A DNA stretch of 64,000 nucleotides. Source: Brevundimonas sp. Lineage in GTDB: Bacteria > Pseudomonadota > Alphaproteobacteria > Caulobacterales > Caulobacteraceae. The stretch's first letter is position 1; the number at the start of each line of letters is the position of its first letter. The notes below the pieces were generated by a model. It was given only the letters and a program-made list of their open reading frames with translations. It was not told the origin of the DNA and did no database searches. Both the position numbers and the translations under genes were made by a program. The stretch is from contig QFQU01000002.1 of assembly GCA_003248965.1 (NCBI GenBank), forward strand, positions 134,006 through 198,005, given 5' to 3'. This document shows, one piece after another, positions 1 through 7,961 of this stretch.

Positions 1-1
1 G

Positions 2-3000
2 GTGCTGGTCGTCGCCCTTCTGATCGCGGCCTTGTACCTCAACCGCGGGGCGGCGGCGCGCAGCGTTCTGATCGGCTGGCTGGACGAACGCGGCGTTCCA
101 GCCGATGTCGAGGTCGAACGTGTGGAGTTGGACGGCTTCGTCGGCCGCATCCGCGTCGGCGAGCCCCACAATCCCGATGTGACGGTCGAAAGGGTCGAGG
201 TCGACTACGCCGTCGGCCTGCCCTGGTCGCGCGCGGGCCTGGGGGTCACGCCCAGCCGCATCCGCCTGGTCCGTCCCGTGGTGCGCGCCAGTTGGAAGGG
301 CGGCAAGTTTTCGCTGGGCTCTCTGGACCCGCTGCTGAAGGAATTCACCGGCAAGCCTCCACGGACGGACTCGCGGGCGCCGCTGGTGATCGTCGAGGGT
401 GGCCGGGCGCGGCTGGAGACGGAGTACGGGCCGGTTCAGGTGCTGGGCGACGCCCGACTGGAGGACGGCAAGCTGATGCGACTGACCGCGCAGATGCCCG
501 CCGCCGATCTGAAGAGCGGCGACATCGCGGCCCAAAAACTGGGCGCCGCCGTCGATCTGAAGACCGTGGGCGATCGGGTGGCGGTGACGCTTCAGGCCGA
601 GGCCCAGGTTTTCGACTCCCCGACCCTGAACGGGCGCGAGACGCGGCTGAACCTGACGGGCGACCTGCCCTATCCCGATCTGAAGACGCGGCGCGGCGAC
701 GGGCGGGCGGTATTGGACCTGCATCTGACCGGAGCGGTTGTGGGGTCCGGCGCGACCCAGGCCAAGGGCGCCGACCTGACCGCGCGCTTCGACGGAACCA
801 CGGCCGGCTGGATCGAGACCTTCCGCATCGTCGGCGCGACCGGTCTGGCCCTGAAGGCCGCCCGCATCGATGGCCCCGCCCTGAACGCCGCAAACGTGAC
901 GGCGACAGCCGACGGCGGCCGTCTGACCGTCGCGCGCGACGAGGCCCTGCGCTGGAGCCTGGATACGCCCGTGCGCCTGACGGCGGGCGCGGGCCGGGCC
1001 GGCGAGACGCGGATCGAGGGCCTGTCCCTGCGATCGGACGGTCTTTCAATGGGCGGACGCAACGCGGCCTTCGAGGCCAGCGGTCCGGCGGCGGTCGCTT
1101 TCGAGCGGTTCGGCTTCGGCGATCTGACGCTAAGGCGCGGCGGCGGAACCGTGGACCTGGACGTGGTTCAGGACGGCGCGACCCGTATTTCGGTCGAAGG
1201 CGGCCTGTCGGCCCGCGACGGCGCTTGGCCCCTGTTCGGCCCGCCCGGCAAGGACGAGGCTGCGGAATTGACGGCCATGAAGCGGGCGCTGGGCGCCTTT
1301 TCCCTCGAGGCCCCGTCGTTCCGGTTTGCGACGGGCACCGGCGGCGTCAGCGTCAGCCTGCCGCGCCCCGTCGTGTTGCGGCCCGCGAACGGCGGCGTCC
1401 TGACGGTGGTCCAGTCGGGCGACGGGGTCTATCTGGCCGAGCCCGGACGGCTGGGCGGGGGCGGCCTGAAACTGACGGCGACGCGCGGCCAGGGCCTGCC
1501 CGAACTGGACGTGGCCGTGCCGGAATGGCGACTGACCGACGGCGGGTTCGAGGCCCGGCTGGACGGCCGCGCCAAACTGGATTTCGACCTGGCGCGCGGC
1601 ATCGACGCCCGGACGCGCGGGGTCCTGGCCCTGAGCGACGGGCGGCTGACCTATGTCGCCCAGGACTGCGCCGACCTGACGGTCGAGCGGCTGGAGCTGG
1701 ACGAGAACGACATCCACCAGATCGCCGGCAAGCTGTGTCCCGAGACCACGCCCCTGCTGTCGTCCAAGGACGGCGTCTGGCGGGTCGTGGGCGGTTTCAA
1801 GGAGGTGTCGGCCCGGGCGCCCTTCCTGGGCGCGCGCTTCGCCCAGGCCGAGGGCCAGGTGACGGTGAGCGGCGCGCCGGCGGGCATCGGCCTGACGGCG
1901 ACGGTGGCGGACGCCCGCATCGTGGATGCCCTGGATCCGAAGCGGTTCGAGCCCCTGACCGCCAAGGGCCAGGCGACCCTGGCGCGCGAGGTCTGGAACG
2001 GCGCCTTCGATCTGGGCGGCACGGGTCCGGCGGCGGGCGCGGCCCTGGGCCGCATGACCCTGACCCATGACGGCCGCACCGGCGCGGGCGGAGTGGAGAT
2101 CGACGTGCCGGGCGTGACCTTCGCCGAACATGGTTTGCAGCCCTGGATGCTGAGCCCCCTGGCGGACGATTTCGTCAAGTCGACCGCCGTGGGCGAGGTC
2201 CGCTTCGCCGGCCGCTTCGACTGGACCAAGGACGGCGAGCCCACGTCCAGCGGCCGACTGACGGTGCCCGGCCTGGACTTCGTCAGCCCCGCCGGGCCGG
2301 TGAAGGGGCTGAAGGGCGACATCGAACTGACCAGTCTGACGCCCCTGATCACCGCGCAGAACCAGAATCTGACGGTCGACATCCTGGAAGTCGGCGCCAA
2401 GGCCACCGCCCTGGACCTGACCTTCGGCATCGAGGCCGGCGGTTTCCGCATCAACGGCGCCCAGCTGACGGCGGGCGGCGGCGTGATTTCGGTCGAACCC
2501 CTGCTGGTGCCGCTGGACGCGACCCAGCCCTACGGCGGGGTGATCGTGCTGGACCGGGTGCAGTTGGGCGACCTGGTCAAGGACATGGGCTTCGACGACA
2601 AGGTGCTGCTGGACGCCGTCGTGTCGGGCCGCCTGCCCTTCACCATGAACCCCGCGACGGGCCTGAGGATCGTCGCAGGCAGCCTGGCGGCGGTTCAGCC
2701 CGGCCGCCTGTCGATCCAGCGCGAGGTGCTGACCGATGTGAACGCCGGGGGCGGCGCGGCCGAGGCGCCCCCCGGCGTGGTCGAGGACCTGGCCTTCCAG
2801 GCGATGGAGAACCTGTCGTTCGATCAGTTGAGCGCCGATGTGAACAGCCTGGACGGCGGACGGATCGCGGTCCTGTTCCACATTCGCGGCCGCCACGCGC
2901 CGCCGCAGCGGCAGGAGCTGCGTCTGACCCTGGCCGAACTGATCAGCCGCCAGTTCCTGAATCGCAGCCTGCCCCTGCCGTCCGGCACCCAGATCGACCT

Positions 3001-3148
3001 GACCCTGGACACGACGCTGAACGCCAACCAGCTGATCTCGGACCTGATGGCGGTCAATCGGGCCCGGCAGGGTCAGCAGGCGGATCAGAGCGCGGCGCCG
3101 ACCCCCGTGCCGACAGCCACGCCGACCGATGGGAAAAACGAACCATGA
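2..3148 (+). CDS. ydbH: YdbH-family intermembrane phospholipid transport protein (5' partial)
   Basis: Large AsmA-like protein. YdbH, TamB and YhdP are the redundant proteins that carry phospholipids from the inner to the outer membrane. The visible 1048 residues open with one hydrophobic segment (LVVALLIAALYL), the end of an inner-membrane anchor, followed by about 1000 residues of polar, Gly/Asp-rich, beta-prone repeats expected in the periplasm. The C-terminal 150 residues (PLPSGTQIDLTLDTTLN) fit the YdbH C-terminal domain. The apparent GTG at position 2 only marks the window edge, so the true start probably lies upstream. ynbE and ydbL follow on the same strand, the order known for this gene set, which is the strongest support for the name. 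Only the exact N-terminus is in doubt. Confidence 0.85.
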   Translation: MLVVALLIAALYLNRGAAARSVLIGWLDERGVPADVEVERVELDGFVGRIRVGEPHNPDVTVERVEVDYAVGLPWSRAGLGVTPSRIRLVRPVVRASWKGGKFSLGSLDPLLKEFTGKPPRTDSRAPLVIVEGGRARLETEYGPVQVLGDARLEDGKLMRLTAQMPAADLKSGDIAAQKLGAAVDLKTVGDRVAVTLQAEAQVFDSPTLNGRETRLNLTGDLPYPDLKTRRGDGRAVLDLHLTGAVVGSGATQAKGADLTARFDGTTAGWIETFRIVGATGLALKAARIDGPALNAANVTATADGGRLTVARDEALRWSLDTPVRLTAGAGRAGETRIEGLSLRSDGLSMGGRNAAFEASGPAAVAFERFGFGDLTLRRGGGTVDLDVVQDGATRISVEGGLSARDGAWPLFGPPGKDEAAELTAMKRALGAFSLEAPSFRFATGTGGVSVSLPRPVVLRPANGGVLTVVQSGDGVYLAEPGRLGGGGLKLTATRGQGLPELDVAVPEWRLTDGGFEARLDGRAKLDFDLARGIDARTRGVLALSDGRLTYVAQDCADLTVERLELDENDIHQIAGKLCPETTPLLSSKDGVWRVVGGFKEVSARAPFLGARFAQAEGQVTVSGAPAGIGLTATVADARIVDALDPKRFEPLTAKGQATLAREVWNGAFDLGGTGPAAGAALGRMTLTHDGRTGAGGVEIDVPGVTFAEHGLQPWMLSPLADDFVKSTAVGEVRFAGRFDWTKDGEPTSSGRLTVPGLDFVSPAGPVKGLKGDIELTSLTPLITAQNQNLTVDILEVGAKATALDLTFGIEAGGFRINGAQLTAGGGVISVEPLLVPLDATQPYGGVIVLDRVQLGDLVKDMGFDDKVLLDAVVSGRLPFTMNPATGLRIVAGSLAAVQPGRLSIQREVLTDVNAGGGAAEAPPGVVEDLAFQAMENLSFDQLSADVNSLDGGRIAVLFHIRGRHAPPQRQELRLTLAELISRQFLNRSLPLPSGTQIDLTLDTTLNANQLISDLMAVNRARQGQQADQSAAPTPVPTATPTDGKNEP

Positions 3149-3225
3149 GCGGCGCCATTCAGCGACCGTTCACGCCGCGCCGTGCTATTAGACCTCTCAA
3201 CCTTGGCCGAACCGGAGCCTGAACC

Positions 3226-3414
3226 ATGATCAACAAGCGTCAGCTGGCCGGCCTCGGCCTGGGCGCCGCCGTCGCGGCGGTCGCCGCGTGCGCCCCCACG
3301 ATCCGGCTGGAGGTTGCGCCGATCCAGATCTACGCCAAATTGGACGCAGACGTGCGCGTCAAGCTGGATCAGGAGCTGCAGCAACTGCTCCAGCAGAACC
3401 CGAACCTTTTCTGA
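3226..3414 (+). CDS. ynbE: YnbE-family lipoprotein
   Basis: Small 62-residue outer-membrane lipoprotein. The signal peptide ends in a lipobox (AVAAC, Cys22). The mature part is only 40 residues and contains the family signature APTIRLEVAPIQIYAKLDAD. In E. coli YnbE associates with YdbH to bridge the periplasm between the two membranes. The gene lies 77 bases after ydbH and 32 bases before ydbL, so the three are probably co-transcribed. Confidence 0.88.
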   Translation: MINKRQLAGLGLGAAVAAVAACAPTIRLEVAPIQIYAKLDADVRVKLDQELQQLLQQNPNLF

Positions 3415-3446
3415 TCGCCTCGCTTCTTTTGAAAGGACAGGCTGAC

Positions 3447-3806
3447 ATGACCTTCCGCAAACTCTTCGTCGTCGGCGCCGCCATCGCCGCCCTGGGCGTC
3501 GCCGGGGCCGCCGTAGCTCAGACCAGCGCCCAGAAGGCCCTGATCGACCAGGCCAAGGCCGCCGGAACCGTGGGCGAACAGGCCGACGGTTATTTGGGCT
3601 TCCGCAACAGCACCTCGGACTCCGCCCTGCGCGCCGCCGTGGACGCGACCAACGCCGGCCGCCGCGCCGCCTACGCCCGCAGCGCAGCCGACGCGGGCAC
3701 CACCGCCGACGTGGCCGGCGCCCGGATGTTCGAAAGCCAGCTGCTGCCCCGCATCTCTTCGGGCCAGTGGTATCGCAACGCCCAGGGCCAGTGGGTCCAA
3801 CGCTGA
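3447..3806 (+). CDS. ydbL: YdbL-family protein (DUF1318)
   Basis: A 119-residue secreted protein with a classical signal peptide (VVGAAIAALGVAGAAVAQ) and a DUF1318-type body ending in YRNAQGQWVQR. In E. coli YdbL is a periplasmic partner that modulates assembly of the YdbH-YnbE bridge. The reading frame stays open upstream to 3288, but the ATG at 3447 is chosen because it follows GAAAGGACAG and gives a proper signal peptide right after ynbE. It is the last gene of the ydbH set. Confidence 0.85.
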   Translation: MTFRKLFVVGAAIAALGVAGAAVAQTSAQKALIDQAKAAGTVGEQADGYLGFRNSTSDSALRAAVDATNAGRRAAYARSAADAGTTADVAGARMFESQLLPRISSGQWYRNAQGQWVQR

Positions 3807-3816
3807 ACCGTCAAAG

Positions 3817-3850
3817 GCCCGGCGAGTGCGCATTCCGCCTCTCGCCGGGC
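3817..3850. terminator. Stem-loop between ydbL and the convergent methyltransferase gene
   Basis: Perfect 10-bp inverted repeat (GCCCGGCGAG / CTCGCCGGGC) with a 14-base loop, between two convergent genes. There is no clear T-run on the plus side, so it could be a weak bidirectional terminator or only a stable 3' end structure. Confidence 0.45.
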
Positions 3851-3862
3851 TGAACCTGGAAT

Positions 3863-4987
3863 TCAGGCGGCGGCGCGACGTGGACTGAGGACGGGCGACA
3901 ACAGCCCCTCGGTCAAGGCGCGCACCACCGGCACGGCGACCGCATCGCCCATCAGCTTCAGCGCAGCGCTCTCGCTGGCCGGCAGGCGATAGTCGTCCGG
4001 CAGCCCCATCAGACGCGCCGCCTCGCGTCCGGTCAGACGACGCACCCGCGCCCGGCCGTGGTCGCACACCACAACATATTGGCGCGAAGAGCCGCCGGCC
4101 GGGGTGCGCAGGCAGCCGGCCAGGCCGTCGAACCGCACCTCCAGCCGCTGAACCTTGACGCCGTCCTCGACCCGCACCCGGCGATAGGCGGCCCCCACCT
4201 GACGCCGCCCCGAGGCCAGGGCCTGGTCGATCCGGACCCGGTGGGCAGGGGCGGCCAAGGCCAGGATCGCCTGTGGATCATCCAGCCATTCCGCCGCCTC
4301 GTCAGGCTCCAGAACGGCGGCGAGATCCAGGTTGCGCTTGGGCGGGCCCGGCAGCGACCACCAGGCCCAGGCGTCGCGCACCGCCTGGGGCAGGCGAGCC
4401 TGGGCGGCGACCAGACGCGACGAATGGAAGGGCGCGGTCGGACCGGACGCCTCCGGCCCTTCGCCCTTGATCGCCACCACGAACAGGCGCGGACGCGACT
4501 GGGGCAGCCAGAAGGCGGCGTCCATCTCGAGCGCCCCGACACGATAACCGGCCTGGACCATGGCGGCGCAGACGGCGGCGAAGTCACGCCCCTGGCCCGA
4601 GGTCAAAAGGCCGATGACGTTTTCCAGCACGACGACGCGCGGCGCCCGCCCCTGGCCCTCCAAGCCCTGCATCAGTCGCCAGAAGCCCCAGAAGGCGCCG
4701 GAACGCCCGGCCTCCAACCCCCCTCGCGCCCCGGCCAGGCTGACGTCCTGACAAGGAGACGACGCCCAGGCCAGATCGGGTCGCCCCGGCAGATCCTCCA
4801 GCGTCAGGGACCAGACATCGCCCTGGCGAAAGGGAATCTGCGGATGGTTGGCGACGAAGGCGCGCGCCTTGGCCGGATCCATGTCGTTTGCGAAAACGGT
4901 GTCGATCCCGGCGGCGCCCGCCGAAAGCCCCAGCCCCGCCAGGCCGCCGCCGGCGAAGAATTCATAGGCGGTGGGGCGAATCGTCAT
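3863..4987 (-). CDS. DNA (cytosine-5-)-methyltransferase
   Basis: Transfers a methyl group from S-adenosylmethionine to C5 of cytosine in DNA. Motifs occur in canonical order over 374 residues: motif I FFAGGGLAGLGL (10-21), catalytic SSPCQ with Cys79, ENV motif (122-124), QSRPR motif VIII (163-167), and the C-terminal LTGREAARLMG with motif X (LMGDAVAVPVV). The target-recognition region between VIII and IX is short. The frame extends 22 codons further upstream, but the ATG at 4987 is preferred because it puts motif I at residue 10, as is usual. No restriction endonuclease or very-short-patch repair gene is adjacent, so it looks like an orphan methyltransferase. The target sequence cannot be read from the protein. 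Confidence 0.9.
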   Translation of the reverse strand: MTIRPTAYEFFAGGGLAGLGLSAGAAGIDTVFANDMDPAKARAFVANHPQIPFRQGDVWSLTLEDLPGRPDLAWASSPCQDVSLAGARGGLEAGRSGAFWGFWRLMQGLEGQGRAPRVVVLENVIGLLTSGQGRDFAAVCAAMVQAGYRVGALEMDAAFWLPQSRPRLFVVAIKGEGPEASGPTAPFHSSRLVAAQARLPQAVRDAWAWWSLPGPPKRNLDLAAVLEPDEAAEWLDDPQAILALAAPAHRVRIDQALASGRRQVGAAYRRVRVEDGVKVQRLEVRFDGLAGCLRTPAGGSSRQYVVVCDHGRARVRRLTGREAARLMGLPDDYRLPASESAALKLMGDAVAVPVVRALTEGLLSPVLSPRRAAA

Positions 4988-5106
4988 GGGGCCAGCATAA
5001 CCCAGCCCCGGCATAACACAGCCCGGCCCTTGACCACGGCCCGACGCGCCCACACTTGCGGCGGGTTCCGGATAGCCGCCTCCCCCAGAAGTAAGAGAGA
5101 CCGCCG

Positions 5107-5550
5107 ATGCGTCTGATCCTGCCCGTCCTGATCGCCGGCGTCGCCCTGGCCGGCTGCTATGACCGCAAGGAGGTCAAGCCCAAGGCCGCCGCCGAGCCCC
5201 AGGCCGCCGCCGTTCTGGGCGGGGTCGATCTGGGTCAGCCCGTGCGCGCGCTGGGAACCGAGCCGTTCTGGAGCGTGGAGATCACGCCCGACGCCCTGAT
5301 CTATACGCGCGTCGACCAGCCCGAGCAGCGCGCGCCCAACCACGGCGCGACCATCCAGGGGACGGTGGCGACCTACGCCACCTCGACCAATCTGCAACAG
5401 GCGCTGAACGTCATGTTGATCGCCACGGAATGTTCGGACGGCATGAGCGACCGGGTGTACCCGTTAACGGCGCGGGTCGAGATCGGCGACGACACCCTGA
5501 CGGGCTGCGCCGCCTCCAAATCGGCGATCATGGTGCAGCCGGCGCCCTGA
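5107..5550 (+). CDS. COG3650-like lipoprotein of unknown function
   Basis: A 147-residue predicted lipoprotein with lipobox LAGC (Cys17). The body carries GTEPFWSVEI near residue 50 and ECSDGMSDRVYP near residue 115, patterns I recognise from a family of uncharacterised proteins often fused to META/HslJ-like domains. Two further cysteines (in ATECSD and TGCAAS) could form a disulfide in the periplasm. It stands alone between two minus-strand genes, and nothing nearby indicates a role. Confidence 0.65.
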   Translation: MRLILPVLIAGVALAGCYDRKEVKPKAAAEPQAAAVLGGVDLGQPVRALGTEPFWSVEITPDALIYTRVDQPEQRAPNHGATIQGTVATYATSTNLQQALNVMLIATECSDGMSDRVYPLTARVEIGDDTLTGCAASKSAIMVQPAP

Positions 5551-5571
5551 GCTCCCCCGCGCGCCATCCCC

Positions 5572-6345
5572 TCACCACCAGTCGGCTTCGCGCAGGGCGC
5601 GGGCGTAACGGCGGCTGACGGGCGCGCGCAAGCCGCCCTCCAGCGTCAGGACGGCGCGGCCGTCGCCGCGCTCGACGCCGCGAACCGCCTCGCGCGCGAC
5701 CCACCAGCTGCGATGCGTCTGGGCGCCCTCCAATCCCTCCAGCTCCTCGACCGCGTCGGACAGGCGCATCAGGATCAGGTCCGATCCCCTGTCGGTGTGC
5801 AGGCGCAGATAGTGGTCTTCGGCCTGGACGGCGTGGAGCGTCGCGCCCCTCAGCCGGGCCGGCAGGCGTTGCAGGAAACGGGCGGGACCGGGATGGACCG
5901 GATCGGCGTGGGTCTGGACCGGTTCGGCCCGCCCGAGAAAGACGTTCACCGTCGTGATCGCGGCCGTCACGATCAGCACGGGAACGAACAACTGCGGCAA
6001 GCTCGCCACCGAATAGAGGCGATGGGCGAAAAACAGGCCCGTGGCGGCCCAGACCACGATGCTGAGCGGACCTGTGATCACCGCCGTCAACGCGGCGACG
6101 GCCAGCCAGGGTCGCTCGTCCGCATCGACGAAGCGGCCGACCGCCATGCCGCAGACATGCCCCCACAAACCGCCGATCACCATGACCAGAACCCAGTAGA
6201 CCAGCCGTTGCGGCAGAGGCGCGCCGACGCTGCCGAAAGCGCCGGTGATCGCCAGGAAGACGCCGCCCGACACCGCCACGACCAGACCTCTGAGAAAACG
6301 GCGACGTTCGGCGGGTTGGGCGAGCATGTGGGCTTTCGACGACAA
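5572..6345 (-). CDS. Membrane-anchored LytTR-family transcriptional regulator
   Basis: A 257-residue protein with about four hydrophobic segments in the first 140 residues (VVAVSGGVFLAITGAF, VYWVLVMVIGGLWG, LAVAALTAVITGPLSIVVWA, LFVPVLIVTAAITTVNVFL) followed by a LytTR DNA-binding domain (about 165-257: LHAVQAEDHYLRLHT, MRLSDAVEEL, RSWWVAREAV). LytTR domains bind DNA as beta-folds. In this membrane form they presumably respond to an envelope signal without a separate kinase. The gene is divergent from the DUF2306 gene across about 140 bases, so that gene is a candidate target. Confidence 0.8.
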   Translation of the reverse strand: MSSKAHMLAQPAERRRFLRGLVVAVSGGVFLAITGAFGSVGAPLPQRLVYWVLVMVIGGLWGHVCGMAVGRFVDADERPWLAVAALTAVITGPLSIVVWAATGLFFAHRLYSVASLPQLFVPVLIVTAAITTVNVFLGRAEPVQTHADPVHPGPARFLQRLPARLRGATLHAVQAEDHYLRLHTDRGSDLILMRLSDAVEELEGLEGAQTHRSWWVAREAVRGVERGDGRAVLTLEGGLRAPVSRRYARALREADWW

Positions 6346-6483
6346 GGATCAGTCGCCGTGAAATCATGTTTTCCTGCCGGGCGAAAGCAGCACGTGCGTT
6401 CACGAAGCCGACGCGGTCATTGACGAAGGGCCTCTGGCGCCGAACGGCGCGCCAGCCAAGGACCACAGGGCAAGGAGACGCCC

Positions 6484-7014
6484 ATGACCCACTTCACCCG
6501 CCTTCGCCACCTCGCCCCCTCAGCCCTAGCGCTGTTTCTGCTCGGCGCACCGCTCGCCTTCTATATGGCCCGGCACGGCGTCGGTCTGACGCGGGAGGGG
6601 TTCGCCTTGCACGCTCCGGATTGGACGCGTCTCCAGGATGCGCCCGCCGTGATCCAGCTCCATCTGGCGGCCGCCCTGGTCGCCCTGGCGATCGGCGTCA
6701 TTCTGCTGACGGGCGTGAAGGGAACTCGTCGGCACCGCATTCTGGGTTGGACCTGGGTGCTGGCCATGGCGACGACGGCGATCAGCTCCTTCTTCATTCA
6801 CCAGATCAATCCGGGCGGTCTGTCGTTGATCCACGCCCTCAGCGGTTGGACGCTGGTCGGTCTGCCGATGGCGGTCCATGCGGCGCGCCGCCATCGCGTA
6901 GAGGCGCATCGTCGGGCCATGACGGGCATGTTCGTCGGCGGTCTGGTCGTGGCGGGCCTGCTGACCTTTCTGCCCGGCCGGCTGATGTGGGCCGTCTTCT
7001 TCGGCCCCAACTGA
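6484..7014 (+). CDS. DUF2306 membrane protein
   Basis: A 176-residue inner-membrane protein with four to five hydrophobic segments and conserved histidines (IQLHLAAAL, RRHRILGW, HRRAMTGMFVGGL) that define the DUF2306 family. The function of the family is unknown. The spaced histidines in the membrane invite a haem- or metal-binding idea, but that is speculation. The upstream neighbour is a divergent membrane LytTR regulator that might control it. Confidence 0.75.
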   Translation: MTHFTRLRHLAPSALALFLLGAPLAFYMARHGVGLTREGFALHAPDWTRLQDAPAVIQLHLAAALVALAIGVILLTGVKGTRRHRILGWTWVLAMATTAISSFFIHQINPGGLSLIHALSGWTLVGLPMAVHAARRHRVEAHRRAMTGMFVGGLVVAGLLTFLPGRLMWAVFFGPN

Positions 7015-7764
7015 TCAGGTCTTGGGTGACATCCCGACCACGGCGCGGAAGCCGGCGGCGGCGAAACGGACCATATAGTCGCCGGCCGTCTGCAGATCGC
7101 CGGATCGGGCCAGACCGTTGGACAACCGGTCCAGACGCCCCGTCTCGCCCAGGGTCAGGGTCAGGGCGCCCGACAGATTGTGATAGGCCCAATAGAGATC
7201 GACCTGGCTGGCCTCGGGCAAGACGCGCGCGATCAGGGCGATCAGCCGATGGATGGCCGGGTCGAAATAGCGGGCCATGGTCTCGCCGCCGAAACTGGGA
7301 TTGGCGTTGGTCTGGGCCACCAGGGCGGCGTAGTGTTTCCAGCCCGGTCCGCCTTTCAGCGACCAGTCGAAAGGCGGACGCAGGAAGGCCTCCAGCAGGC
7401 CCTCCAGCGTCATGGCCTCGCCCGCCGCCTCGGCGTAGCGGTCAATGGCGGCCACCCGCTCGTCGTTCCACACCTGGGCGCGACGCAGAAAGACGGCGTC
7501 GAACAGGTCGCGCTTGGCCCCGAAATAATAGTGGACCAGGGCCGTATCGACCCCCGCCTCGCGCGCCACTTCGCGGATGGTGACGCCGTAGAAGCCGTGT
7601 TTGGAGAACAGGTCCTCGGCCGCGTCCAGGATCAGGTCGCGCGTCTCGACGGCGGCGCCGGCGCGCGCCTTGGACGGGCGCCCCCGGCGGGCGGGGGCGG
7701 CGCTGTCGGCCTTGCGGCGAGCGGCGGCGACGGGACGGGACGGGACGGTCTCGGACTTGGTCAT
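7015..7764 (-). CDS. TetR/AcrR-family transcriptional regulator
   Basis: A 249-residue repressor-type regulator. After a basic 40-residue tail comes a textbook TetR helix-turn-helix (about 43-90: ILDAAEDLFSKHGFYGVTIREVAREAGV, then LVHYYFGAKRDLFDAV). The C-terminal ligand domain (AYHNLSGALTLTLGETGR) resembles the PsrA-like subgroup. It is transcribed away from a TonB-dependent receptor gene, with 197 bases between. A perfect TGACGTCA palindrome at 7843-7850 in that gap is a candidate operator. The likely target is the receptor and perhaps the following transporter; the ligand is unknown. Confidence 0.88.
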   Translation of the reverse strand: MTKSETVPSRPVAAARRKADSAAPARRGRPSKARAGAAVETRDLILDAAEDLFSKHGFYGVTIREVAREAGVDTALVHYYFGAKRDLFDAVFLRRAQVWNDERVAAIDRYAEAAGEAMTLEGLLEAFLRPPFDWSLKGGPGWKHYAALVAQTNANPSFGGETMARYFDPAIHRLIALIARVLPEASQVDLYWAYHNLSGALTLTLGETGRLDRLSNGLARSGDLQTAGDYMVRFAAAGFRAVVGMSPKT

Positions 7765-7842
7765 GACCCGACGCTAGAGCCTGATCCACGCCGTGGAAAG
7801 CGTTCGCCGCTGATGCAAGCGCGACACGCTGCGGCGTCCGCA

Positions 7843-7850
7843 TGACGTCA
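7843..7850. promoter_or_regulatory. Candidate operator palindrome TGACGTCA
   Basis: Perfect 8-bp palindrome in the 197-base gap between the divergent TetR gene and the TonB-dependent receptor gene. A possible -35 element, TTGACA, lies at 7866-7871 on the plus strand, about 15 bases further on, but no convincing -10 follows it. The assignment rests on position alone. Confidence 0.3.
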
Positions 7851-7961
7851 CGGAAAGGTCAAGGTTTGACAGCGGGGCCAATCCAGTCCACTCATCGTGA
7901 AAATCATTGAACGCTGAATAAAAGCGTCAACGGGCTGGAAAACGACAAAGGGGTCACGATC

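Noticed and set aside
1130..2896. Long minus-strand open frame opposite ydbH
   Set aside because: High GC keeps antisense frames open. The translation is His/Gln/Arg-rich without any domain, and ydbH has clear family features on the other strand.
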